From Comamonadaceae bacterium (GTDB lineage Bacteria > Pseudomonadota > Gammaproteobacteria > Burkholderiales > Burkholderiaceae_C): a stretch of 38,667 bases of DNA. Position numbers and translations under genes: made by a program. Shown piece by piece: positions 18,482-26,772 of the stretch. The notes under the pieces were generated by a model. That model was not told the origin of the DNA. It did not search any database and saw nothing but the letters and a program-made list of their open reading frames with translations. The first letter of the stretch is position 1, and each line of letters begins with the position of its first letter. The stretch covers positions 1-38,667 of the forward strand of contig CANGHG010000004.1 in assembly GCA_947453645.1 (NCBI GenBank), given 5' to 3'.

Positions 18482-19411
18482 ATGTCGTGCCAGATTGCAA
18501 TCAGGACCTTTTGGGCGCTGGGCTGCACGACTTTGATTTTCTTGAGCGCCTACGGGGGGCAAACCGACCCCGCAGAAATCAAAGCAAGGCCAAACCAACC
18601 TATCGCGGTTGCCATGCTCAATATGGCACCCATCAGCGCATGCCCCAGCGGAGGCATCACCATTCAATCAGGCATCGACGTGAATGCCAACCAAATACTT
18701 GAACTCACAGAAGCGAGCAGCACCCAGTATGTGTGCGACGGACTTGACGGCCTGAGTGGCACCAGCAGCCTGAACGCGCTGGTGCTGATCACCAGTGAAG
18801 CTGCTGGGGCTCACTGCGCAACAGGAGGCAGCTTGGTCAGCGTGGGACTGGACAGCAACAGCAACAGCATTCTGGAAAGCGGTGAAATCACCTCTTTCAA
18901 ATACATCTGCAATGGTGCTCGTGGCACGACCGGTGCCACTGGGGCCACTGGCGCAACGGGGGAAACCGGCCCTTCTGGCGGCGGGCTTTCAGCCTATGCC
19001 TACATCTACAACCTCAGCCCCCAAACAGTTGAAATCATGAAAGACAAGCTGTTTGAAAAGAGCGCTGTGTTGTTTGACAGCAATGGCGTGATGGTGGGCG
19101 TGCGGCATGAGCCTGGCTCGGACCAGATCATCATCGACAACAGCGGTGTTTACTATCTGAACTTTTCCATTTCGGGCACTGAACCCAACCAATTTGCTAT
19201 TTTTGTGAATGACAAAGTGGCTGCAGGGTCGGTTTATGGCTCAGGCGCTGGGACTCAGCAAACCTTCGGGCAGGTCATCATTGAACTCAGCCGTGGGGAT
19301 GTGTTGCGCTTGGTGAACTACAGTTCTGACGCGGCCGTTGGCTTGGCCAGTGTGATTGGCGGCACCCAAGCCAATGTGAATGCGTCCATGGTTATCCAAA
19401 AACTCAACTGA
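18482..19411 (+). CDS. Exported collagen-like protein with DUF7151-like repeats and BclA/C1q-like C-terminal domain
   Basis: 309 residues. Order: a signal-like hydrophobic segment (about 8-23), two cysteine-bounded repeats of the form CxxGG...GxDxNxN...E...YxC(D/N)G (Cys54-Cys85 and Cys112-Cys143; I recall this family as DUF7151), seven Gly-X-Y triplets (145-165: GAR, GTT, GAT three times, GET, GPS), then a roughly 140-residue beta-rich domain (170-309) like the trimerising BclA/C1q/TNF fold. This predicts a trimeric surface or secreted stalk protein. Position 24 reads LSAY-GG where related lipoproteins have LSAC-GG. The start is 15 bases after the BON gene; the 3' end overlaps the convergent gene by 8 bases. 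Function is unknown. Confidence 0.85.
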   Translation: MSCQIAIRTFWALGCTTLIFLSAYGGQTDPAEIKARPNQPIAVAMLNMAPISACPSGGITIQSGIDVNANQILELTEASSTQYVCDGLDGLSGTSSLNALVLITSEAAGAHCATGGSLVSVGLDSNSNSILESGEITSFKYICNGARGTTGATGATGATGETGPSGGGLSAYAYIYNLSPQTVEIMKDKLFEKSAVLFDSNGVMVGVRHEPGSDQIIIDNSGVYYLNFSISGTEPNQFAIFVNDKVAAGSVYGSGAGTQQTFGQVIIELSRGDVLRLVNYSSDAAVGLASVIGGTQANVNASMVIQKLN

Positions 19412-20063
19412 ACAAGTCCAGCTGGGGTGAATGCAGCAGGTGATTGGCCACAAATTGCCAAAGCAAGGGGTGGTGCGCGTTCAGGTGCCAGTGGGGTTGC
19501 ATGTATTTCTTGCTGTACCAGTGCGCTTGGCTTTCCAAGTGACAGCCAATGAGGCCGACCGAGCCCTGCACGATGGCCATGGGGTCGCCGTTGGCATAGC
19601 TGGCCATGGTTTGAAACGAGCCGCCCAAAAAGGTCGGGCCATCGTAAAAGTACATCTGGTGGGGCTGACCCAGCCAGTTCACAGGTGCCACCGTGCCATA
19701 GGAAGACCGAATATCGGCCTTGGGACGCTTGATGTACTGCACGCAGCGCGTGCCCTTCAAGAGGTTGAAGTAATAGGCGTCAGCCCAATACGCCCCCATG
19801 CAGATGCCCAGGTACTTGCCGCCGCGCTGCATGTAGGCGCGGATGTCGGCCAAATTGGGCTTCAAAACAGTTCGAAAAGCGGTGGCCTCGCCGTCCCCGC
19901 CCGGGAACACCACCAGGTCCACGTCGTTGAAAAACCCCTCGGCCACCTTGTGCTTGGTGAAGATTTTGATGCGGGCCATGGCCGAGAAGGCCGCAATCAG
20001 ACCATTCACCGAGTCGGCCGAGCAGGTCGGGTGGTGCAAAAAGATGGCAATGGTTTTCTTCAT
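19404..20063 (-). CDS. BPL_N-type glutamine-amidotransferase-like protein
   Basis: 219 residues. It resembles the N-terminal domain of eukaryotic biotin-protein ligase, a class I glutamine-amidotransferase-like fold. VVFPGGDGEA (51-60) is followed by GICMGAYWA with a nucleophile-position Cys88, and CHLESQAHW supplies a His175-x-Glu177 pair, so a Cys-His-Glu triad looks intact. The substrate is unknown and no biotin ligase catalytic domain is present. It starts 22 bases downstream of the quinone-reductase gene and is probably the last gene of the pha operon. Its 3' end overlaps that of the convergent collagen-like gene by 8 bases. Confidence 0.8.
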   Translation of the reverse strand: MKKTIAIFLHHPTCSADSVNGLIAAFSAMARIKIFTKHKVAEGFFNDVDLVVFPGGDGEATAFRTVLKPNLADIRAYMQRGGKYLGICMGAYWADAYYFNLLKGTRCVQYIKRPKADIRSSYGTVAPVNWLGQPHQMYFYDGPTFLGGSFQTMASYANGDPMAIVQGSVGLIGCHLESQAHWYSKKYMQPHWHLNAHHPLLWQFVANHLLHSPQLDLFS

Positions 20064-20085
20064 GCAAGACTACCGCACCAGCCAA

Positions 20086-21069
20086 TCAGTGGGCGATGTC
20101 GAGCACCACGTTGCCAATGGTCTGCCCTGCCTCCACGGTCACATGGGCCAGCACCACTTGCTCTAGCGGGAAGGCCGCGCCGATGGTGTGCTGCAAAGCG
20201 CCTAGGGCCAACATGTCGCTGAGTTGCGCCAAACAAGCTTGACGGTCGGCAGGCAGCAGGTCGTATACCAAGAAAAACTTCAGACCGATGGAGTTCATCA
20301 GCAAAGGGCGAAAGCTCAAACTGATGTCGGGCGGCGGGTTGGAGCCGTAGCAAATCAACTGACCATGGGGCTTCAACACACCTTGCGCCAACCAGGCGGC
20401 GGTGGTGGAAAAGTCCATGTCAATCACCACATCCACGCCGCGCCCATCCGTGAGCTCTTTCACCCGCGCCACCACGTCTTCGGTTTTGTAGAACAGGCAG
20501 TGCGCCGCGCCCGCAGCCTGTGCATGCGCCGCTTTGGCTGGGCTGCCCACGGTGCCAATCACCTGGGCACCTGCTTGCATCAGCATTTGGGTGATGTAGT
20601 GACCCACCGCCGACGAAGCGCCTGTCACCAACACCTGCTGGCCCCGGACCTCGCCTGCCAATCGCACCGCTTGCAAGGCCGTGAGGCCAGGAATGCCCAT
20701 GCAAGCCCCTGCGTGAAACGACAGGCTCTGGGGCATCAACACCGCTTGCGCACTGGGCAACACCACATACTCGGCCGAGGTACCAAAGGGGCGCTGCCAC
20801 TGGGCGTTCCAGGTCCAGACCCGTTCGCCCACACGGCTGGTAGACACACCCTCGCCCACCGCGTCAATCACCCCAGCGCCATCGCTGTTGGGCAGAATGC
20901 GCGGCCCGCCCAAAGGGCGCGCCATGCGCGACTTGACATCCGAGGGATTGACGCCAGAGGCGTGCAAGCGCACCCGAACCTCGCCGGCTGCAGGATCTGG
21001 GGTGGGCATCTCACCCACCACCATCACCTCGGCGGCTGCACCGTTGCGTTCATACCAAGCCGCTTTCAT
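20086..21069 (-). CDS. NADPH:quinone reductase-like zinc-independent medium-chain dehydrogenase
   Basis: 327 residues. It is an MDR-superfamily protein with an N-terminal GroES-like domain (about 1-125; HASGVNPSDVKSRMARP) and a Rossmann domain (about 126-265; QVLVTGASSAVGHYITQ). The cysteine/histidine ligands of zinc alcohol dehydrogenases are absent, which points to the quinone-oxidoreductase group acting on quinones or reactive carbonyls with NADPH. It starts 2 bases after the phaB stop, so it is surely in the phaC-phaB transcript. A redox or enoyl-reduction role next to PHA genes is inference. Confidence 0.88.
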   Translation of the reverse strand: MKAAWYERNGAAAEVMVVGEMPTPDPAAGEVRVRLHASGVNPSDVKSRMARPLGGPRILPNSDGAGVIDAVGEGVSTSRVGERVWTWNAQWQRPFGTSAEYVVLPSAQAVLMPQSLSFHAGACMGIPGLTALQAVRLAGEVRGQQVLVTGASSAVGHYITQMLMQAGAQVIGTVGSPAKAAHAQAAGAAHCLFYKTEDVVARVKELTDGRGVDVVIDMDFSTTAAWLAQGVLKPHGQLICYGSNPPPDISLSFRPLLMNSIGLKFFLVYDLLPADRQACLAQLSDMLALGALQHTIGAAFPLEQVVLAHVTVEAGQTIGNVVLDIAH

Positions 21070-21071
21070 GA

Positions 21072-21809
21072 TCAGCCCATGTGCAGGCCGCCGTTGCAGG
21101 AAAAGTCTGCACCGGTGGTAAAGCCTGACTCGTCACCGGCCAACCAGCCCACGATGGAACCAATTTCCTCCGGTGTGCCCAAGCGTTTCACAGGAATGGT
21201 GGCGACGATTTTTTCCAGCACTTCGGGCTTGATGGCCTTGACCATGTCGGTGCCGATGTAGCCAGGGCTGACCGTGTTGACCGTCACACCCTTGTTGGCC
21301 ATTTCTTGCGCCAAGGCCATGGTGAAGCCGTGCATGCCGGCTTTGGCCGCCGAGTAATTGGTTTGACCAGATTGGCCTTTTTCACCGTTCACCGAGGAGA
21401 TTTGGATGATGCGGCCCCAACCCTTTTCCACCATGCCAGGCACCACTTGCTTGGTCACGTTGAACATGGCGTTCAAATTGGTGTCAATGACGGCCTTCCA
21501 GTCCTCAGGCGTCATCTTTAAGAACATGCGGTCGCGGGTGATGCCAGCGTTGTTCACCAATACGTCAATGGGGCCGTGTTCGCCCACCGCTTTGCTGAAG
21601 GCTTGGGTGGTGGATTCCCAATCAGCCACATTGCCCACAGACGCATAAAAGGTGTAGCCCATGGCTTTTTGCTCGCCCAGCCATTTGTCAAAGTCACGGC
21701 TGGGGCCGCAGCCGGCAATGACCTTGTAGCCCATCTTGTGCAAGCGGTGGCAAATGGCGGTGCCGATGCCGCCCATGCCGCCGGTCACGTATGCGATTTT
21801 TTGACTCAT
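21072..21809 (-). CDS. phaB: Acetoacetyl-CoA reductase PhaB
   Basis: 245 residues, very similar in layout to Cupriavidus PhaB. It reduces acetoacetyl-CoA to (R)-3-hydroxybutyryl-CoA with NADPH, feeding PHA synthase. The short-chain dehydrogenase features are the TGGMGGIG cofactor loop (9-16), NNAG (86-89) and catalytic Ser139, Tyr152 and Lys156. The ATG has a strong AGGAGAC ribosome site. It lies 48 bases after phaC. No phaA thiolase gene accompanies the pair here, so that step must be encoded elsewhere. Confidence 0.96.
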   Translation of the reverse strand: MSQKIAYVTGGMGGIGTAICHRLHKMGYKVIAGCGPSRDFDKWLGEQKAMGYTFYASVGNVADWESTTQAFSKAVGEHGPIDVLVNNAGITRDRMFLKMTPEDWKAVIDTNLNAMFNVTKQVVPGMVEKGWGRIIQISSVNGEKGQSGQTNYSAAKAGMHGFTMALAQEMANKGVTVNTVSPGYIGTDMVKAIKPEVLEKIVATIPVKRLGTPEEIGSIVGWLAGDESGFTTGADFSCNGGLHMG

Positions 21810-21857
21810 TTGTTGTCTCCTGTGGTTGTTTTGAATTGAAATGCTGGGGGTTTGGGG

Positions 21858-23444
21858 TCAGGCCCTGGTTTTGACATAACGGCCAGGGGCGGGCTCGATG
21901 ACTTTGTGCTTGCCACGGCCATAGGTTTTGGGTGCCGTGATTTGCTGACCCGCGTGTTTTTTCAACCAGGCTGACCAGTCGGTCCACCAGCTGCCAGGCT
22001 GTTCCTTGGCCCCTGCGCGCCATTTTTCGAGGGTGGCGGGCAATTGGGTGTCCGAGCGCACCCAGTAACAGCGCTTGTTGGCAGCAGGCGGGTTGATGAC
22101 ACCCGCAATGTGGCCAGAAGCGCCCATGACAAAGCGCTTGGGGCCTGGGAAGACCTGGGTAGAGGCATAAGCCCCTGCGATGGGCACGATGTGGTCTTCC
22201 AAAGAGCCATACAAGTAAACCGGCAAATCCACCTTGCGCAGGTCGAGCTTTTCGCCACAAATGGTGGTTTTGCCAGGTTTGATGAAATTGTTTTCCAAAT
22301 AGGTGTTGCGCAAGTACCAGGCGTACATGGGGCCAGCCAAATTGGTGGCGTCACTGTTCCAGTACAGCAGGTCGAATGGCGGCGGGGTTTCGCCCTTGAG
22401 GTAATTGCCCACCACGTAGTTCCAGACCAAGTCGTTGGGGCGCAAAAAGCTGAAAGTGGACGCCATGTCGCGCCCCGCCATCAGGCCACCCTCGGAAAAC
22501 TGAGCTTCGCGGAATTTCACAAAAGCCTCGTCGATGAAGACGTCCAACACGCCCGCATGCTCAAAATCGACAAAGGTGGTGAGCAAGGTGGCGCTGGCCA
22601 CAGGGTCTTCGCCACGCGCGGCCAACACGCCCAAAGCAGAGGTGAGCAAGGTGCCCCCCACGCAAAAACCCAGGGCGTTGATTTGCGGCATGTTGCCAAT
22701 TTGACGAGCCACTTCGATGGCCTGCATCACGCCCTTTTCAACATAGTCGTCCCAGGTGGTCTGGGCCATGTCGGCGTCGGGGTTGCGCCAACTCACCACG
22801 AAGGTGCGGTGACCTTGGGCCACGGCATAGCGGATCAGTGAATTGGTGGGCTGCAGGTCGAGGATGTAGAACTTGTTGATGCAAGGCGGGACCAATAAAA
22901 ACGGGCGCTGATATACCTTGGCCGTGAGCGGTTTGTACTCGATGAGCTGGAACAACTCGTTTTCAAACACCACGGCACCCTCGGTGGTGGCGACGTTTCT
23001 CCCCACCTCGAACAGGCTTTCGTCGGTCATGGACACATGGCCTTGCTGCAGGTCGTGCAGCATGTTTTGCAGGCCCAGTTTGATGCTCTCGCCTTGGGTA
23101 TCAATGGCTTTTTTCTGCGCCTCGGCGTTCAAAGCCAGGTAGTTGCTGGGCGAAGAAGCCGCCACCCATTGCTCCACCGCAAAGCGAATACGGGCACGGG
23201 TTTTGTCGTCTGTTTCCATGGCCTCGGTGAAGGACATCATGGTACGCGCATTGAGCAAATACAAGGCGGCATTGAAGCCCGCGAGTGCATTTTGCTGCCA
23301 GGCGTCATTGGCAAAACGGCGGTCTTTGAGCGGGGTATTGGTCTGCAAGCCTTGCTCCCACAGGGCTTGCAACTCCTTGGCGTAGTCGGCCTGCAGTTGG
23401 CTTAACTTATCGGGCGCTATGTTCAGGCTGGGTAAGGAGTTCAT
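21858..23444 (-). CDS. phaC: Class I poly(3-hydroxyalkanoate) synthase PhaC
   Basis: 528 residues. It polymerises (R)-3-hydroxyacyl-CoA into PHA at the granule surface. The lipase-like box GFCVGG carries catalytic Cys261; Asp417 (in EDHIVP) and His445 (in GASGHIAGV) complete the triad with the same Asp-His spacing as Cupriavidus PhaC (480/508). The N-terminal PhaC_N domain and the NSDATNLAGPMY segment are also present. It is about 60 residues shorter than the Cupriavidus enzyme, mostly at the N-terminus. First gene of phaC-phaB-quinone reductase-BPL_N. No strong ribosome site precedes its ATG. Confidence 0.96.
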   Translation of the reverse strand: MNSLPSLNIAPDKLSQLQADYAKELQALWEQGLQTNTPLKDRRFANDAWQQNALAGFNAALYLLNARTMMSFTEAMETDDKTRARIRFAVEQWVAASSPSNYLALNAEAQKKAIDTQGESIKLGLQNMLHDLQQGHVSMTDESLFEVGRNVATTEGAVVFENELFQLIEYKPLTAKVYQRPFLLVPPCINKFYILDLQPTNSLIRYAVAQGHRTFVVSWRNPDADMAQTTWDDYVEKGVMQAIEVARQIGNMPQINALGFCVGGTLLTSALGVLAARGEDPVASATLLTTFVDFEHAGVLDVFIDEAFVKFREAQFSEGGLMAGRDMASTFSFLRPNDLVWNYVVGNYLKGETPPPFDLLYWNSDATNLAGPMYAWYLRNTYLENNFIKPGKTTICGEKLDLRKVDLPVYLYGSLEDHIVPIAGAYASTQVFPGPKRFVMGASGHIAGVINPPAANKRCYWVRSDTQLPATLEKWRAGAKEQPGSWWTDWSAWLKKHAGQQITAPKTYGRGKHKVIEPAPGRYVKTRA

Positions 23445-23520
23445 GGGTGGGGGCTGGTGGCTTCAGATCATCTTAGGCCTCGAATTAGATTTGAATACCC
23501 CTACAAACCCCTGACATGGC

Positions 23521-24261
23521 TCAAATCAAACTGATGCCCGCCGCGAATCGACCACTCACGCCATCGCGGCGGTGGGAATAAAACAGCTTTGCTTGGCTGA
23601 AGGTGCACCAAGACGGGGAGCCATCATGGCCTTGCACCTCTTTCACGCCCATCTGTGTCAAGCGTTGACGAGCCAAGGCGGGCAAGTCGGCCAGGTACTT
23701 GCTGGGCGTCGTCAGCGGCTTGAAGTGGTTCTCGGCCTGGGGGTCGGCCCCCACAAAAGCCGCTCGCACCTCGGGGCCCACCTCGAACGCGCTGGGGCCT
23801 ATGCACGGCCCCAGCCAAACTTTCAAATCCTCGGTGCTGTTGAACACCCGCAAGGTGTTTTCCAATACCCCACCCACCAAACCACGCCACCCAGCATGGG
23901 CGGCGGCCACGCGATGTTCTGAGGGCGAATACAGCAACACAGGCAGGCAATCGGCCACCATGATGGTGCAGGCCAATTGCGGTGTGCGGGTCCAGCAGGC
24001 GTCGGCCACAGCGCCATCGGGTGTTTGCGGGGTGATTTCCAGCACCTGGGTGCCATGTACTTGCTTCAAGAACACGGGCTTGGCGCCACAAGCCTTGGCC
24101 AAGGTTCGGCGGTTGAGCGCCACATGTTCGGCTTGGTCTCCCACATGGTCGCCCAGGTTCAGGCTGCCATAAGGGATTTGTGACACCCCGCCTTGGCGGG
24201 TGCTGCAAAACACCCTCACCCCAGGCCAATCGGGCAAGTGGATGGGCGCTTCAGGGCTCAA
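23521..24261 (-). CDS. pgeF: Peptidoglycan editing factor PgeF (YfiH/laccase-domain family)
   Basis: About 246 residues. YfiH/PgeF proteins keep L-Ser out of peptidoglycan in E. coli, and members also show purine-nucleoside phosphorylase or adenosine-deaminase activity. The metal-binding residues of the family are visible as His69 (KQVHGTQV), Cys105 (VADCLPV) and His122 (AAHAGWRG). The start is uncertain: no ATG is near, and I use TTG at 24261 (11-base overlap with maiA); a TTG at 24321 would give a 71-base overlap, and TTG at 24237 would avoid overlap. It is the second gene after maiA. Confidence 0.88.
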   Translation of the reverse strand: MSPEAPIHLPDWPGVRVFCSTRQGGVSQIPYGSLNLGDHVGDQAEHVALNRRTLAKACGAKPVFLKQVHGTQVLEITPQTPDGAVADACWTRTPQLACTIMVADCLPVLLYSPSEHRVAAAHAGWRGLVGGVLENTLRVFNSTEDLKVWLGPCIGPSAFEVGPEVRAAFVGADPQAENHFKPLTTPSKYLADLPALARQRLTQMGVKEVQGHDGSPSWCTFSQAKLFYSHRRDGVSGRFAAGISLI

Positions 24262-24889
24262 AGTCGGGACAGGCGCTGGGTTGCGCTTGCTGGAAGGCGG
24301 GCATGGCCATGCAGGCGTCAAACACCGCCATGGTGCGTGGGAACAAGCTCAAGTCCACCTTGAAACGCTGGGCATTGAAAATTTGCGGTACCAACACGCA
24401 GTCGGCCATGGTGGGCGTGTCCCCATGGCAAAAACGGCCTGTGGCGGGCTGCGCCAGTTGCTTTTCAAAGGCTTGTAAACCCAGGTCCACCCAATGGCGG
24501 TACCAGGTGTTTTTGGTGTCTTCGTCCAGCTTCAAGGTGCCGCTCAGGTATTTCAAGATGCGCAGGTTGTTCAGCGGGTGGATTTCACAGGCGATGGACT
24601 GCGACAAAGCACGAACACGGGCTTTACCAGCAGCGTCTGACGGCAGCAAAGCAGGGGTGGGATGGGTGTCGTCCAGGTACTCCATGATGGCCATGGACTG
24701 GGTCAAGCGCAAACCATCGACCTCGAGCATGGGCACCAGGGCGTCACCATTGAGCTGGGTGAATGATTCTTGGAACTGTTCACCTTTGCCAATGTGCACA
24801 GAGACGTATTGGTAGGACAGGCCTTTGAGGGCGAGCGCAATGCGCACCCGAAAGGAGGCGGAAGATCGAAAGTAGTTGTGGAGTTTCAT
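24251..24889 (-). CDS. maiA: Maleylacetoacetate isomerase (zeta-class GST)
   Basis: 212 residues. A glutathione-dependent isomerase of tyrosine/homogentisate breakdown, converting maleylacetoacetate to fumarylacetoacetate. The zeta-class active-site motif SSASFRVR (9-16) and the glutathione-binding VPMLEVDG and LTQSMAIMEYL segments are visible, and the C-terminal helical domain contains PTMADCVLVPQIFNAQRF. I prefer the ATG at 24889 (MKLHNYFRSS) to the GTG two codons upstream. Divergent from the Nudix gene across 77 bases; the partner pathway genes are not in this window. Other GST substrates cannot be excluded. Confidence 0.88.
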   Translation of the reverse strand: MKLHNYFRSSASFRVRIALALKGLSYQYVSVHIGKGEQFQESFTQLNGDALVPMLEVDGLRLTQSMAIMEYLDDTHPTPALLPSDAAGKARVRALSQSIACEIHPLNNLRILKYLSGTLKLDEDTKNTWYRHWVDLGLQAFEKQLAQPATGRFCHGDTPTMADCVLVPQIFNAQRFKVDLSLFPRTMAVFDACMAMPAFQQAQPSACPDFEP

Positions 24890-24966
24890 GCTCACAAGGA
24901 TACCAAGTCAAGTGCCCTAAACTCGGCGCACGCTGGGGGCCATCGCCCTTAATTGAAAGCCAACAC

Positions 24967-25521
24967 ATGGACTACGCTGGGTCGGGAAGCATCCAACATT
25001 GCAAAAATTGCGGCACCGCCGTGGTGCGGCGTTTACCTGACGATGGCGACACCAAACTGCGCGCGGTTTGCCCGGCTTGCCACACGGTGCATTACGAAAA
25101 CCCCCTGAATGTGGTGGGCACCATTCCCGTGTTGGGCGACCAAGTGCTGCTGTGCAAGCGCAACATCGAACCACGCAAAGGCTTTTGGACCCTGCCGGCG
25201 GGCTTCATGGAGCTGCGCGAAACCTTGGCCGAGGGCGCGGCCCGCGAAACCGACGAGGAAGCTGGCGCGCAAATTGACATGCAAGCCTTGTTTGCGGTGC
25301 TGGACGTGCCTCGCGTGGGGCAGGTGCATTTTTTCTTTCGCGCTCAGATGCACAACGATCACCTCAACCCTGGGCATGAAACCATGGAAGCGCGTTTGTT
25401 TTCAGAGGCCGACATCCCCTGGGATGACTTGGCATTCAAGACGGTGAAAGAAACCCTGCGCTGCTTTTTCGCCGACCGTGCCAAGGGGTCATTTGGGTTT
25501 CACACCTTGACCATCCATTGA
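24967..25521 (+). CDS. Zinc-ribbon Nudix hydrolase
   Basis: 184 residues. An N-terminal zinc ribbon (Cys12/Cys15 and Cys35/Cys38) precedes a Nudix domain with a complete Nudix box from Gly79 to Ala101 (G-x5-E-x7-REUxEEXGU pattern; E85, R93, E94, E97, E98). Enzymes of this layout cleave nucleoside diphosphates such as NADH, ADP-ribose or FAD-like compounds; the substrate here is not determined. It is divergent from maiA, and its stop lies 3 bases before that of the convergent acyl-CoA dehydrogenase. Confidence 0.9.
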   Translation: MDYAGSGSIQHCKNCGTAVVRRLPDDGDTKLRAVCPACHTVHYENPLNVVGTIPVLGDQVLLCKRNIEPRKGFWTLPAGFMELRETLAEGAARETDEEAGAQIDMQALFAVLDVPRVGQVHFFFRAQMHNDHLNPGHETMEARLFSEADIPWDDLAFKTVKETLRCFFADRAKGSFGFHTLTIH

Positions 25522-25524
25522 TGC

Positions 25525-26688
25525 TTACTTGGTGCCAATGCCCATGCTACGGGTGATCACTTCCTTCATGATCTCGTTGGTGCCGCCGTAAATGCGCTGC
25601 ACCCTGGCGTCGGCATAAGCGCGGGTGATCGGGTACTCCCACATGAAGCCACTGCCCCCGTGCAGCTGCACACACTCATCCATCACCTTGCATTGCAAAT
25701 CGGTGCACCAGTACTTGGCCATGCTAGCGGTGGCAGTGTCGAGTTGGTCTTTCAGCAACAACTCGGTGCACTTGTCCACAAACACCTGGGCAATTTGCAC
25801 CTCGGTTTGCATTTCGGCCAGTTTGAAGCGGGTGTTTTGATAAGCCGCCAAGGGCTGTCCAAACACCTGCCGCTGCTTCACATGCTCCAAGGTCCAACCT
25901 ATGGCCGCTTGCGACGCTGCCACCGCACCGATGGCGATTTGCAAACGTTCCCAAGGCAGTTGCTCCATCAGACATATGAAGCCCTTGTTCAGGTGCTTGT
26001 CTCCGCCCAACAGGTTTTCAGCAGGAACGCGCACCTGGTCGAAAAACAGCTCACAGGTGTCTTGTGCGCGTAGCCCCAGTTTTTTCAGGGGCTTGCCCTT
26101 GGTGAAACCCGCCAGGCCCTGCTCGACCAAGAACAAGCTGGTGCCTTTGGCGCCCGCGCTGGGGTTGGTTTTGGCGACCACGATCACCAAGTCGGAATGC
26201 CAGCCATTGGTGATGTAAGTTTTGCTGCCATTGAGCACATAGCTGCCGTCTGCTTGCGCCATGGCCGTGGTTTTGATGCCTTGCAAATCGCTGCCCGCCG
26301 CTGGCTCGGTCATGGCGATGGCACCGACCATCTCGCCACTGGCCAGCAAGGGCAAGTACATGGCTTTTTGCGCCTCGGTGCCGTAATGCAGCACATAGGG
26401 GGCCACGATTTCGGAATGCAGGCCAAAACCAATGCCCGAAAAACCCGCCGCACTCAGTTCTTCAATTTGAATGATGGAGAACAATTTGTCCGCGTCCGCC
26501 CCGCCATAGGCCTCGGGTAGGCTCATGCCCAAAAAGCCCAAGGCACCCGCTTTGTTCCACACCGCCTTGTCCACATGGCCATCCTCTTCCCATTGGGCGT
26601 GATGAGGCGCAATTTCTGCATTCATGAAGCGCTTGAAACTGTCACGAAAGGCATCGTGTTCAGGTGAAAAAAGAGTTCTTTCAATCAT
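25525..26688 (-). CDS. Acyl-CoA dehydrogenase, long-chain/isovaleryl type
   Basis: 387 residues, a normal length for the FAD-dependent acyl-CoA dehydrogenases of fatty-acid and branched-chain oxidation. The signature AMTEPAAGSD (125-134) and the C-terminal QLHGGSGFMWEYP and YGGTNEI are present. The catalytic Glu is most likely Glu242 in LMEQLPWERL, as in long-chain and isovaleryl enzymes; the medium-chain position before GTNE is Gly, so the medium-chain type is unlikely. Divergent from the lactate permease, with 84 bases between starts. Chain-length preference is inference. Confidence 0.93.
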   Translation of the reverse strand: MIERTLFSPEHDAFRDSFKRFMNAEIAPHHAQWEEDGHVDKAVWNKAGALGFLGMSLPEAYGGADADKLFSIIQIEELSAAGFSGIGFGLHSEIVAPYVLHYGTEAQKAMYLPLLASGEMVGAIAMTEPAAGSDLQGIKTTAMAQADGSYVLNGSKTYITNGWHSDLVIVVAKTNPSAGAKGTSLFLVEQGLAGFTKGKPLKKLGLRAQDTCELFFDQVRVPAENLLGGDKHLNKGFICLMEQLPWERLQIAIGAVAASQAAIGWTLEHVKQRQVFGQPLAAYQNTRFKLAEMQTEVQIAQVFVDKCTELLLKDQLDTATASMAKYWCTDLQCKVMDECVQLHGGSGFMWEYPITRAYADARVQRIYGGTNEIMKEVITRSMGIGTK

Positions 26689-26738
26689 GTTTGTCTCACT
26701 GGTTTAGGTGCTCGGGTAAACCCTTGAGGGGGTATTTC

Positions 26739-26744
26739 TATAAT
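26739..26744 (+). promoter_or_regulatory. lctP: Candidate -10 element for lctP
   Basis: A perfect TATAAT hexamer at 26739-26744, 28 bases upstream of the lctP start. The -35 position (17 bases upstream) reads GTAAAC, which is weak, so an activator may be needed. A GGAG-type ribosome site follows at about 26760. Sequence match only. Confidence 0.5.
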
Positions 26745-26772
26745 TTTCGTTTTTCGTCTCGGAGATGACCTC

